A stretch of 64,000 bases of DNA from positions 46,307,670-46,371,669 of the forward strand of contig OZ025248.1 in NCBI GenBank assembly GCA_964019135.1, read 5' to 3'. The position numbers and the translations under genes were made by a program. The stretch comes from Arenicola marina (taxonomy: Eukaryota; Annelida; Polychaeta; Arenicolidae). How positions within the stretch are numbered: the stretch's first letter is position 1; each line of letters starts with the position of its first letter. The notes under the pieces were generated by a model, which saw nothing but the letters and a program-made list of their open reading frames with translations, ran no database searches and was not told where the DNA came from. Shown piece by piece: positions 35,165 through 45,573 of the stretch.

Positions 35165-35562
35165 TCCTCCAGACACTTTGTCATGAATGGCGATGCCTAT
35201 TTTATATGCCGTTTTGAAGCAATATATTCCGATTTTTTTTGTATTACCAACCTCTTCTCCATGTCAAATAAGTAAATTCTGTCTTGAATTTAAATCCTGA
35301 AAGCCTGTGGGCTCTCCGGAGAGAAGCATTTTGGTCACCGGAGCAGAAGTTGGTGGCCGGCTTTATATCCTTGCGCGCCGGTATTTTGTGTGTGATGTCG
35401 ACCGCGGCTCGGTATCACGTCCGCGCGCGATATAAATAAACCGCACTGTTTTTTGTTCAAATGTTTGTTTTACAGACTCAAAGAGATATAAAACATATGC
35501 ATCATAATTGTTGAGATACTATTAGTCTTGATTCTAAAATGTAAATTTTTTTAGATGGCCCA
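35165..35562 (-). mobile_element. 0.4-kb dispersed element with TATA box, copy 2
   Basis: This is the reverse-oriented relative of 18,758-19,163, sharing on the minus strand ATATAAAGCCGGCCACCAAC, TCTGCTCCGGTGA, CAGGCTTTCAGGATTTAAAT and the outer TAGAATCAAGACTAA. It lies in DOP1 intron 1. The two copies have diverged by many substitutions and small indels, so neither insertion is recent. Confidence 0.75.
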
Positions 35563-35990
35563 TGTAAGTATATTGCTTTAACCAAAATGTTGTCAGTATC
35601 TATTTTAGATGTCATTTTTAACCAAAAAAATTATCTTTCAGTGACCACAAAATCGGGCACTTTACTCTCCAAATCCTCTCTACGGCATGAGCGGCACACC
35701 CCCACCCTCTGGTCCCCGATTAAATCATCAGTTGGTGTAAATTCGGTGTTTACTTCAACTTCTTTGTCCGACTCGCCAGAAATTATCGGTGGTAGTAGTC
35801 GTCTAAACCTACTGGTCGCTTCATCGTCGGTGACGTCATCATCAGTGCACTGAGGCGGGTGCCCATGGCAAGTTGGGTGGTCGTGCAAAAGTACTTGAAA
35901 CTTCACTAATGTATGCTTTAAAAAAAGAAAAGAAATGTAAATGATATGTGCCCGGCATTTCCCTTTACAGAAATATAGAAATAGCCTGAC
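35563..35990. other. DOP1 intron 1, donor-proximal part
   Basis: Unique sequence ending at the exon 1 donor. Open frames on either strand here are short and show no recognisable family. Confidence 0.5.
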
Positions 35991-36144
35991 CTTGTTGAGT
36001 TTTCCCAGGGCTGAGATGAGGTCGGCCCATTCGTACGTCGACTCGAAGTTCTTCAGAGCCTTGTCCACTTGCGAGATGTAGGCTCGGTACTTGGAGTCAC
36101 CGAGCAACTCGCACTCCTCCAGGTTTAACATGCTCATGGTGTCC
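35991..36144 (-). CDS. DOP1: DOP1 coding exon 1 (start codon exon)
   Basis: Encodes residues 1-49 of the assembled protein, including [13 protein letters not shown] and [14 protein letters not shown], which match the conserved DOP1 N-terminus. The acceptor TTCTTACAG lies just upstream and is followed by GGACACC and an ATG at 36,137; a second in-frame ATG lies at 36,131. The first is chosen because it comes first and has A at -3. Seven bases of 5' UTR precede it, so an upstream non-coding exon must exist. The exon ends AACAAG before a GTCAGG donor in phase 0. Its acceptor side is the first unit of a 76-bp tandem array. Confidence 0.9.
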
Positions 36145-36520
36145 CTGTAAGAATAACACATTGAAGCTTCCGTACCATTCCATCTCACACTCCTCCAGGT
36201 TTATCATGCTCATGGTGTCCCTGTAAGAATAACACATTGAAGCTTCCGTACCATTCCATCTCACACTCCTCCAGGTTTATCATGCTCATGGTGTCCCTGT
36301 AAGAATAACACCTTGAAGCTTCCGTACCATTCCATCTCACACTCCTCCAGGTTATGCTCATGGTGTCCCTGTAAGAATAACACCTTGAAGCTTCCGTACC
36401 ATTCCATCTCACACTCCTCCAGGTTTATCATGCTCATGGTGTCCCTGTAAGAATAACACCTTGAAGCTTCCGTACCATTCCATCTCACACTCCTCCAGGT
36501 TTAACATGCTAAGTGTCCCT
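36126..36520. repeat. 76-bp array at exon 1 acceptor, with start codon
   Basis: Five units of about 76 bases run right from the start of exon 1. On the minus strand each carries TTCTTACAG, GGACACC, ATGAGCATG and AACCTGGAGGAGTG, copying the acceptor, the start codon and the first exon codons. One copy lacks three bases near 36,353, and the outermost (36,500-36,520) is degenerate. Confidence 0.93.
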
Positions 36521-37175
36521 GGACACCTTGAAGCTCTGGTGCCAGTTGCAACATGGTGATGCTGACTTTTCTGTTACTTCAGGTTCAATACGTATGAGGT
36601 TGTCATGGAGCTTGTATATTGAGACTGGTTTGGAGGCGCAGTTTTCTCGCCTGTGCTACGCTTAGAGGCTTCCATACCACCATGTGCTGCATAACAGCAA
36701 CATACAAGGCTGCAGAATGTAAGAATGCTCATTTATAACATTCATAAACCACGTCACCAAGCACCCCCCCCCCCCTCCCCCCACCACGCTCCTCCATCAA
36801 CATAAAACGTTATGATTACGGCACGGAGACGGCTACAAAACACTGATATAATCAAAACATAGAACCACCTGTTACCACATTGCAACATATTATTCGTTCC
36901 ACGGACGAACATGACAATGTATCAAGGAAGTTTTGCGCGAATTGGGTCAATACGTTCAATAACATATTAACCTTCTTTTCAAAATAGTGTTATCGGTCCA
37001 TAAATGGTTCTTCATCATTTAATGCCACGCACTCTGCGCTACATGCCGAGATAGCGACATACACACATACGGATCGTATGCTCACTGCTACGGAAACATC
37101 AACGTCAAATCAGGCGAAACGTGCGTAAACGTATTTCTAAAACTTGATGAGCAAGACGCTGCTTATGCCGTTCTG
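36521..37175. other. Upstream of DOP1 exon 1, no gene seen
   Basis: A C-run lies at about 36,765-36,785 and the rest is unique AT-rich sequence. The 5' non-coding exon and promoter of DOP1 should lie at or beyond here but I cannot place them. Confidence 0.4.
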
Positions 37176-38024
37176 TATTGTGGCCCAAAAGTACAATCTA
37201 GCGGCGCCGCGTTTACTGACTGCGGCGTGGCGTTTGCACATACAGGCAGCAGCGCCACGCTGCCACTTTTAACGCCCCAAAAGTACAATCTGGCGGCGTG
37301 GCGTTATCAAAACCTGCGGCGCGGCATTTGTGCGACCTGCGGCGTGGCGTTTGTGCGGCCTGCGGCGCGTCATTTGTGTGACCTGCGGCGTGGCATTTGT
37401 GCAGGTCAAACAAACGACGCGCCGCCGATCGCACAAATGACGCGCCGCAGGTCGCACAAATGCCGCGCCGCAGGTCAAACAAACGACGCGCCGCCGATCG
37501 CACAAATGACGCGCCGCAGGTCAAACAAACGACGCGCCGCAGGTCAAACAAACGACGCGCCGCAGGTCGCACAAATGCCGCGCCGCAGGTCGCACAAATG
37601 CCGCGCCGCAGGTCAAACAAACGACGCGCCGCAGGTCAAACAAACGACGCGCCGCAGGTCAAACAAACGACGCGCCGCCGATCGCACAAATGCCGCGCCG
37701 CAGGTTGCAACAAATGCCGCGCCGCAGGTCAAACAAACGACGCGCCGCAGGTCGCACAAATACCGCGCCGCAGGTCAAACAAACGACGCGCCGCCGATCG
37801 CACAAATAACGCGCCGCAGGTCAAACAAACGACGCGCCGCCGGTCGCACAAATGCCGCGCCGCAGGTTTTGATAACGCCACGCCGCCAGATTGTACTTTT
37901 GGGGCGTTAAAAGTGGCAGCGTGGCGTTGCTGCCTGTATGTGCTTACGCCACGCCGCAGTCAGTAAACGCCACGCCGCAGTCAGTAAACGCCACGCTGCT
38001 AGATTGTACTTTTGAGCCACAGTA
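37176..38024. mobile_element. 849-bp foldback element with 23-bp internal repeats
   Basis: Both ends carry long inverted repeats of roughly 160-180 bases, starting TATTGTGGCCCAAAAGTAC on the left and TACTGTGGCTCAAAAGTAC on the complement of the right. The centre is a 23-base GC-rich repeat (CGCGCCGCAGGTC with AAACAAACGA or GCACAAATGC) that flips orientation at about 37,400 and is expanded on the right side. The 6-base GTTCTG flanks both ends (37,170-37,175 and 38,025-38,030), consistent with a target duplication. Open frames here follow from the repeat. Confidence 0.85.
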
Positions 38025-38789
38025 GTTCTGCGTGGTCAGAGCAGCAGTTCCTGGATATTATAATGTATTTGAATGACATCTTGCGCGCTGTTCGTCACAT
38101 GCTAAGTGCCATGAGTCTGAATGTATAGAAGAAGCGCATCGCAACTAAGGATATATATTGTCCCATATCTTGCCCGAGCCTTTCGCGAGGATAGGATCAG
38201 AGATTTGCGCTGAAATAAACCCATCTTGCACTAGAAGCAATGGCACATGTATTCTCTCGCACGAATCCAAAGTCAAATTTCACCCTGAGCGATGTAAAGC
38301 GTAAGGTTTTAAAAGTACCCCGTACCCAGTGCGGGATGGGTTTATCCCGGACCTGGTGTCAAGCTGGACCGCAGCCACTGAGTTCGCTTATGACATTATC
38401 AATAAAGTAAAGCTGAGACTGGATTTAAAGGTTATAAAATGCAAGAGGAATTCGCATAGGCAGTGTGTTTTTCAATTGCCAATAAGATATGTTTAAACTA
38501 AAGGTTATAAAATTGAAATTAAACTGACATAACTTCTACTCAGTTTCAGTTCCGATTTGATAATAACATCCAGTTTTTGCACCCTCTCTTCGCAATGGCA
38601 GTCCCAGCACTACAACGCCTAGGCCGGCGTACATCTACGTACTTCACACGTTGGCAAACGCTGTATAACGCACACTTAGCGCTGTGAAATGGCCCACCGG
38701 CCGCGGGCGGACCGGAGGGGCATGGAGTCCCGATCTCGGCCTACCTTAGGAGAGCAGGGGGTGTTGACAAAGATTTCTGGATTTCACAC
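38025..38789. other. Intergenic or 5' intronic, no feature seen
   Basis: Unique sequence with no recognised gene. A GC-rich patch at about 38,680-38,740 carries no repeat. Confidence 0.4.
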
Positions 38790-39977
38790 AAATGTGATGA
38801 AGACGCCACATATATGTCCCATATTCATGCCCATGATACATTTATGAAGAGTTAGGCGCAAAGATTGAAGGCCCCAAGTGCTACTCGCAAAGTCAAATTT
38901 CAATGCAAATGCGATCAGCCACATGCATGTCCTCACTATTGTACTCCGGCGCGGGGCAGGCAGAGCAGGCGTTATGGAGCAGGCCCGGCTTCTCTGTGGT
39001 GTTTTTCATGGCCAGTACCCTTTGCGTGACTATGACTAGATCACTATTTATAGCCATTCGGGCTCCCTTACAGACGTTCCATATAAAGCCATCGATGAAT
39101 ACATGTCTCCGTTTCTGATTGTATTAATGGACAGTCTGTATAAGACGAGGCTAACGATGCCCATAGTAATCTCGGGCGGTCCTCTGTTCCTGTCTACATA
39201 TGCTTTTATAGCTTGGGTTCTACCTGGATTTGTCGCAATTTACATGATTATTATCGATTTTCCTCATACATACTACGTCACTGCATAACCAAAGATCACC
39301 ATGCCAAGGTAGCACAGAACGTGCACTATCCGGCAAATAACGATAGTCATATGTTTTAATGGAAATGTGATGAAGACGCCACATATATGTCCCATATTCA
39401 TGTCCAGGATACATTTATGAAGAGTTAGGCGCAAAGATTGAAGGCCCCACGTGCTACTCGCGAATTCATCAAAGTCAATTTCAATGCACCACCATGCGAG
39501 CACGACGCGGTGGACAAGCCCGCGATCAGCCCCCGCACAGGGAGGAGCCATAAGCATGTCCTCACTATTGTACTCCGGCGCGGGGCAGGCGGAGCAGGCC
39601 CGGCGTCTCTGTGGTGTTTTCATGGCCAGTACCCTTTGCGTGACTATGACTAGATCACTATTTATAGACATTCGGGCTCCCTTACGGACGTTCCATATAA
39701 AGCCATCGATGAATACATGTCTCCGTTTCTGATTGTATTAATGGACAGTCTGTATAAGACGAGGCTAACGATGCCCATAGTAATCTCGGGCGGTACTCTG
39801 TTCCTGTCTACATATGCTTTTATAGCTTGGGTTCTACCTGGATTTGTCGCAATTTACATGATTATTATCGATTTTCCTCATACATACTACGTCACTGCAT
39901 AACCAAAGATCACCATGCCAAGGTAGCACAGAACGTGCACTATCCGGCAAATAACGATAGTCATATGTTTTAATGGT
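38790..39977. repeat. Tandem duplication of about 0.6 kb
   Basis: Two direct adjacent copies, 38,790-39,362 and 39,363-39,977, both start AATGTGATGAAGACGCCAC and end CATATGTTTTAATGG. They are nearly identical; copy 2 has about 60 extra bases near 39,465-39,530 (CACCACCATGCGAGCACGAC region) that copy 1 lacks, and copy 1 has a short insertion near 38,975. Each holds the same 61-codon frame (MSPFLIVLMDSLYKTRL start), which has hydrophobic segments but matches no family I know. Confidence 0.9.
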
Positions 39978-40795
39978 GGCAAGCCCTATATGAACCGCGC
40001 CCAGTGAGTGTCAACTCTCATGCCTTCAGACCGATCCTTCGGAGTCCAGGCGTCCCTGCCAGTGCCGTCACCTTATCGGACATGGCGTCATTTACCTCAC
40101 TGTGGGTCAATGATGATTAATGTTCCGCTCATGAAATGACGTGTTGGTATTCTAGTCCAGGCCATGTACGAGGAAGCTAATCTGGACCAGACGCCTCTCG
40201 GAATAATGTGGGAGCGTGAACCAATATCCAGACGGAGGGGGGGGGGGGCACCCGGTTCCCAACACAATGGCAATCCAGACAAACAGGGGGGAGGGGGGGG
40301 GGGTCACCCGATTGTCAACACAATGGCAATTCCGTGGGCAGTTCACACTTTTTGACAGGCACACATGATTTCAACATCTTTTTCTTCATAAGACAGCACA
40401 TTTCATAATCGCAAACTGTCAAAATCACTGCCACGGCCCGACGCGACAGACGGGGGGAAGGGAAATACACCACGCTGTACCGGATAAAATGGACATTATC
40501 ACTATCAGTAGATAGTCGCCTCGAGTAGCCAAATACGTGGAATGCAATGACGTCAGAGAGGCCCCACAGATCGCTACTGTGCAGGACAGAACACGGATCA
40601 CACCTATTAATTTTTTATGCGTATCCTAGTGGATAGGCGCAGGATAACGCATTAACAGTGTCCAAGGCGGGGGCATGGGGGCAAGGCGGTGGCTTCGGGG
40701 GGAGGGGTACAACGGGCCTACATCCCTTGACACATGGTTTTGCCCCATCTCCACTTCCCAAAGATCTTTGGTTCGATAATAATACATCATTATAT
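39978..40795. other. Intergenic, no gene seen
   Basis: Unique sequence with two G-runs inside a short duplicated block (40,215-40,265 and 40,285-40,330, both beside CAACACAATGGCAAT). No gene is recognised. Confidence 0.45.
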
Positions 40796-41555
40796 GACTG
40801 AAAGACGGCATGACAGCACGACGTGCGATGAGGTGACTGAAAGTTGGCATGACTGCACGAAGAGCAGTGAGGTCACTGAAAGATGGCATGACTGCACGAA
40901 GATCAGTGAGGTCACTGAAAGATGGCATGACTGCACGAAGATCAGTGAGGTCACTGAAAGATGGCATGACTGCACGAAGATCAGTGAGGTCACTGAAAGA
41001 TGGCATGACAGCACGAAGATCAGTGAGGTCACTGAAAGATGGCATGACTGCACGAAGATCAGTGAGGTCACTGAAAGATGGCATGACTGCACGAAGATCA
41101 GTGAGGTCACTGAAAGTTGGCATGACAGCACGAAGATCAGTGAGGTCACTGAATAATGGCATGACTGCACGAAGATCAGTGAGGTCACTGAAAGATGGCA
41201 TGACAGCACGAAGATCAGTGAGGTCACTGAAAGATGGCATGACTGCACGAAGATCAGTGAGGTCACTGAAAGATGGCATGACTGCACGAAGATCAGTGAG
41301 GTCACTGAAAGATGGCATGACTGCACGAAGAGCAGTGAGGTCACTGAAAGATGGCATGACTGCACGAAGATCAGTGAGGTCACTGAAAGATGGCATGACT
41401 GCACGAAGATCAGTGAGGTCACTGAAAGATGGCATGACAGCACGAAGATCAGTGAGGTCACTGAAAGATGGCATGACTGCACGAAGATCAGTGAGGTCAC
41501 TGAAAGATGGCATGACAGCACGATGTGCGATGAGGTGACTGAAAGTTGGCATGAC
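40796..41555. repeat. 39-bp tandem array
   Basis: About 18 copies of a 39-base unit (GAAGATCAGTGAGGTCACTG, then AAAGATGGCATGACTGCAC). Being a multiple of 3 without stops, it keeps several frames open on both strands; these repetitive peptides are not supported as genes. It is separated by only about 30 bases from the next array. Confidence 0.93.
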
Positions 41556-41584
41556 AGATGGCATGGTTGGATGTCGGAAATGAG

Positions 41585-42895
41585 TAAGGGTCTATACAGG
41601 AACAGAACTGGTGTGGGTCTATACACGAACAGAACCGGTCTCGGTCTATAGATACAGGAACAGAACTGGTGTGGGTCTACATAGGAACAGAACCGGTGTG
41701 GGTCTACACAGGAACAGAACTGGTGTCGGTCTATCGATACAGGAACAGAACCGGTGTGGGTCTATACAGGAACAGAACTGGTATGGGTCTATACAGGAAC
41801 AGAACTGGTGTTGGTCTACACAGGAACAGAACTGGTGTCGGTCTACACAGGAACAGAACTGGTGTTGGTCTATACAGGAACAGAACTGGTCTCGGTCTAT
41901 ACAGGAACAGAACTGGTCTCGGTCTATAGATATAAAACAGAACCAGGTGAACAGAACCAGGTAGTGTAGAACAGAACTGGTGTCGGTCTATACAGGAGCA
42001 GAACTGGTCTCGTCTATAGATATAGGAACAGAACTGGTGTCGGTCTACACAGGAACAGAACTGTTGTGGGTCTATACAGGAACAGAATTGGTGTGGGTCT
42101 ATACAGGAACAGAACTGGTGTGGGTCTATACAGGAACAGAACCAGTGTTGGTCTACACAGGAACAGAACTGGTGTTGGTCTACACAGGAACAGAACTTGT
42201 GTGAGTCTATACAGGAACAGAACTGGTGTTGGTCTACACAGGAACAGAACTGCTGTGGGTCTATACAGGAACAGAACTGGTGTGGGTCTATACAGGAACA
42301 GAACTGGTGTGGGTCTATACAGGAACAGAATCAGTGTTGGTCTACACAGGAACAGAACTGGTGTTGGTCTACACAGGAACAGAACTTGTGTGGGTCTATA
42401 CAGGAACAGAACTGGTGTTGGTCTACACAGGAACAGAACTGGTGTGGGTCTATACAGGAACAAAACTGGTGTTGGTCTATACAGGAACAGAACCGGTGTC
42501 GGTCTACACAGGAACAGAACTGGTGTCGGTCTACACAGGAACAGAACTGGTGTCGGTCTATACAGAAGCAGAACTGGTCTCGTCTATAGATATAGGAACA
42601 GAACTGGTCTCGTCTATAGATATAGGAACAGAACTGGTGTCGGTCTACACAGGAACAGAACTGGTGTCGGTCTACACAGGAACAGAACTGTTGTGGGTCT
42701 ATACAGGAACAGAACTGGTGTGGGTCTATACAGGAACAGAACTGGTGTGGGTCTATACAGGAACAGAACTGGTGTGGGTCTATACAGGAACAGAACTGGT
42801 GTGGGTCTATACAAGCACAGAAACGAAACTGGTGTGGGTCTACACAGGCACAAAACTGGTGAGGGTCTATAGAGGACCAGAACTGGCAAGTGTAT
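41585..42895. repeat. 27-bp tandem array
   Basis: About 45 copies of a 27-base unit (GGTCTATACAGGAACAGAAC then TGGTGTG) with variants CTACACAGG, TTGGTCT and TCGGTCT. Slightly longer units with GATATAGGAACAG occur near 41,650, 41,730, 42,010 and 42,590. The open frames are multiples of the repeat. No exon boundary is visible beside it. Confidence 0.93.
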
Positions 42896-44779
42896 GCAGT
42901 TGGTCCAGAGTGGAGGTTTCACGGAGGGGGGGATTGTCTTTTTAATGACAAAAATCCGCTCTCTTAGGCGTGAAGGTACCAGAGGAAACCTCCAACCAGA
43001 TAAACCTCATATGTACCTGTATAACCGCATTGTTTGGCAACAAATGGCTCAAACAAGGCAGAGTGTAGATGAAATCTTGGTTGAATCAAGCTTGTCATGT
43101 CAGGTTTTCAGATGACGTCGCTAATCGCCTCATTTTTTGGTAATTAGTCATGTTCATGAGCCAATGTGGCGGTGAGGAACGATTGCGACACAAAGTATGT
43201 TACAAAAGTTGACTAAATAAGAAATGGTAGGATACAAATATATGTTTAATATCGACAGACCCCTCCATGAAAGTATGTAGTTCCATAAAATGTTATAAAT
43301 TTTCCCTATTAGTTATCACCCTGTACACAACAGTGGCCAGGGTGATTTAGCACTAAGATGTATGATGTTTATGTAAGACTTATTATAATATAAAATGCTT
43401 TTATAGGTTGTACCGTCAAAGATACGCAGTCACCCACGCAGACACATCATACCCGCCTTTCCTGCCTGTGGATATGAGACTGTTGTGTGGAGCAACAACT
43501 GTCTCACATGGGACTAGACAAGTAACAGCCCTAAAGTAAAGACGAGACTTTACAAGTGAGACTAACTTTACTGCGGATCTAAGAACAATAATCAATATCT
43601 ATGAATATCGAAATCAGTACTAACCTGTAATGTATACCAGGCAGTGGGACTGCACTACTTGTCAATAACTTGAACACCTTCACCAGTGTGCTTAGATCGA
43701 CGTGAAAACTCGCTAATAATAGTGACTAATAAGTTATGTTGCATTGCTGCTGGGGAACATTTGTTCACTTCTCTTACACGAACAGATAAACGTCAACATT
43801 TGCGAGAGGTTCTTTGGATCGCTCTGCTTATCGAAACTGCTGAGTTTGCTTTACCATGCGAATGGCAGTCTCCTGCATAGCCCACCGCTACGTGGCGCGC
43901 TCATAGAGCGAGTGGAACAGAGGGCCTTTGTATTTGACCCCGATATCCCCTGGCTTAGAAATCTGGGCCAATATCCAACCTGGATATTTGCTCAACTGGT
44001 CTGCATAATTACAAGCTTCATGCATAATTATTCACTTAATTGCATAAAATTGACATGTGGTGTTTTCATAATTGCGGCTTAATTCTTCGTGACCTATGAA
44101 TAAAGACATTTTTCTTCGGGATCTGGGAACACGCCCCCCCCCCCCCAACCGCGGTCATCACGCCCCGCCAGTCGTCGCAAATTTTCAGAGCAGAGAGCCC
44201 TCCCCCGGGCGCAATTTAACACCCTTTCATAAACTCTTCCCCGTTATGCGTAACAGACGGAAAATTGTTGATGAAAAAGAAGTGATATTTGAAAACTTCG
44301 ACCGGGGGTGTGTGGGGGGGGGGGGGGGCACTACATTACTATGGTGGTGGGGGTGTGCCGCGTTATGCCGTAGAGAGCATTTGGAAAGTGAGAGAAAAGT
44401 GCACGATTGTGTGGTCATTGAGAGACAATGTTTGGCTGAAAAAGTCATCTAAAATGGACAGAATTGTTTGGTTAAAAAGGCATATAAAATAGACATTGAC
44501 AGAATTTTTTAGTTAAAAAGCCATCTAAAGTACGGGGGGGGGGGGGGGCTGAAAATTTGCATTCATAGCGCGGATTTGCCGGGGAAAGAAATACACCGAG
44601 CCGAGCCGAGCTGCATGTGGTGGCGACAACCGCGGAACTACGTTACATCCCCTATATAGCAATCTCTTTCCATTAGCAGAATCCCGCCCGAAATCTGGGC
44701 GGCCTTTACACGGTCATAAAACTACTTTTCCGCCTCGGTATTCAGCAATTAACTACATATTTACATAAAGTAACTGTTC
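42896..44779. other. Intergenic, no gene seen
   Basis: Unique sequence up to about 44,120, then C- and G-homopolymer tracts at 44,130, 44,315 and 44,535 with short duplicated phrases (GACAGAATTGTTTGGTTAAAAAG-like at 44,455-44,525). Open frames are short and I recognise none. Confidence 0.4.
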
Positions 44780-45573
44780 AGGGCTACACAGTTCTCGCGT
44801 TCTGTTTACGGTTTAGGTCTTTTGGGGACCAACAAAAAAACATGGGCTCTTAGAACGAGTGCGCATCACGCTGGTGCCTTGCTACAGCTGCGTGACGCGC
44901 ACTCATTGTGGTCAACGTTTGAGTGTTGGGAACCGGCCGGCTGCGCGGTTTGTGAGTGAAGAGTCAAGTGGGTGTGAAACAATATTTTGTTTGCTTTGGT
45001 CCAGGCATTGCTAACTATGAAATTATGATATAGTTAAAGATGAGACATTTATCTCTCTATAATGCATGTGTAGTATTTCTGGTCCCAGGCCCGAATGGCT
45101 GCCGAAAGTTTTCTACCGGCAGAACTTTCTGCGGGTTTCGAACCGGCGACCTTCCGCATCCCGAGCGAACACCTTACGCGTTAGGCCAAATTAAACTTCG
45201 CATTTGGCACGAGGCGCTTGGTGTCTATCATCCACCGGGCCTGGGCCGAGATATCACACATGTGGTCCGTTCGATGAGACTGTTGGAAGCGTTGTATTTT
45301 GAGGCAATTCATCGATGTTAACATTTCTGGACAAACGGAACACCATTTTCCTCAGTCCATATAAGGAGCGTTGTTACGTAACCATAGATACCGCGCACAG
45401 ACATGCGAGGCGTAATGATTATTACGTCATACGACATTGAAAACCCCGCGCAGTACATTAGATCGCCTGACACTGACAGTCACTCATGAGACGACCGCAT
45501 TCTGGTTTATCAACTGTCTAACCGCTCATATATTACATAAATCTACTCGGATGGTTATAATTTTGATATGCAC
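44780..45573 (-). mobile_element. Unclassified transposon family X, copy 1
   Basis: This is the reverse complement of a sequence shared with 52,335-52,918 and 56,775-57,386. Shared landmarks are TTTTGGGGACCAACAAAAAA, GCGTGACGCGCACTCAT, GGCCGGCTGCGCGGTTTG, TTTGCTTTGGTCCAGGCAT and CTACTCGGATGGTTATAATT. It is interrupted by a SINE at 45,071-45,264. Beyond its right end (45,860-45,920, minus strand) is a fragment matching 56,600-56,666, so the family extends further than the shared core. Confidence 0.8.
45071..45264 (-). mobile_element. tRNA-derived SINE, family C, with 6-bp target duplication
   Basis: These 194 bases are absent from the other two copies of family X at the same point. CATGTG flanks the insert (45,065-45,070 and 45,259-45,264). 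On the minus strand a box B-like GGTTCGAAACCC follows a box A-like GGCCTAACGCGTAAGGTG. Its head differs from families A and B. Confidence 0.8.

Larger units (their letters stand above)
558..36144 (-). other. DOP1: DOP1 (Dopey) gene, partial, 13 coding exons
   Basis: Joining 13 minus-strand exons gives about 2,193 uninterrupted codons, and all 12 introns have GT-AG ends with matching phases. The protein resembles the DOP1 family (vertebrate DOP1A/DOP1B, yeast Dop1) end to end: an N-terminal alpha-helical repeat domain, a long variable acidic middle, and a helical C-terminal half. Members are very large peripheral proteins of the Golgi and endosomes; in yeast they act with Mon2 and the flippase Neo1, and in animals with MON2, in endosome-to-Golgi traffic. 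Family members are about 2,300-2,460 residues in vertebrates, so a few hundred C-terminal residues should lie left of base 1. The 5' non-coding exon is not identified. The introns carry unusual junction-anchored tandem arrays, listed separately. Confidence 0.93.

Noticed and set aside
37213-37966. Arg/Ala-rich frames (NKRRAA-type) at the GC-rich repeat
   Set aside because: They are by-products of the 23-base repeat inside a foldback element.
40734-42945. Open frames of 100-312 codons over the 39- and 27-bp arrays
   Set aside because: Units divisible by three without stops keep frames open on both strands; no non-repetitive domain is attached.
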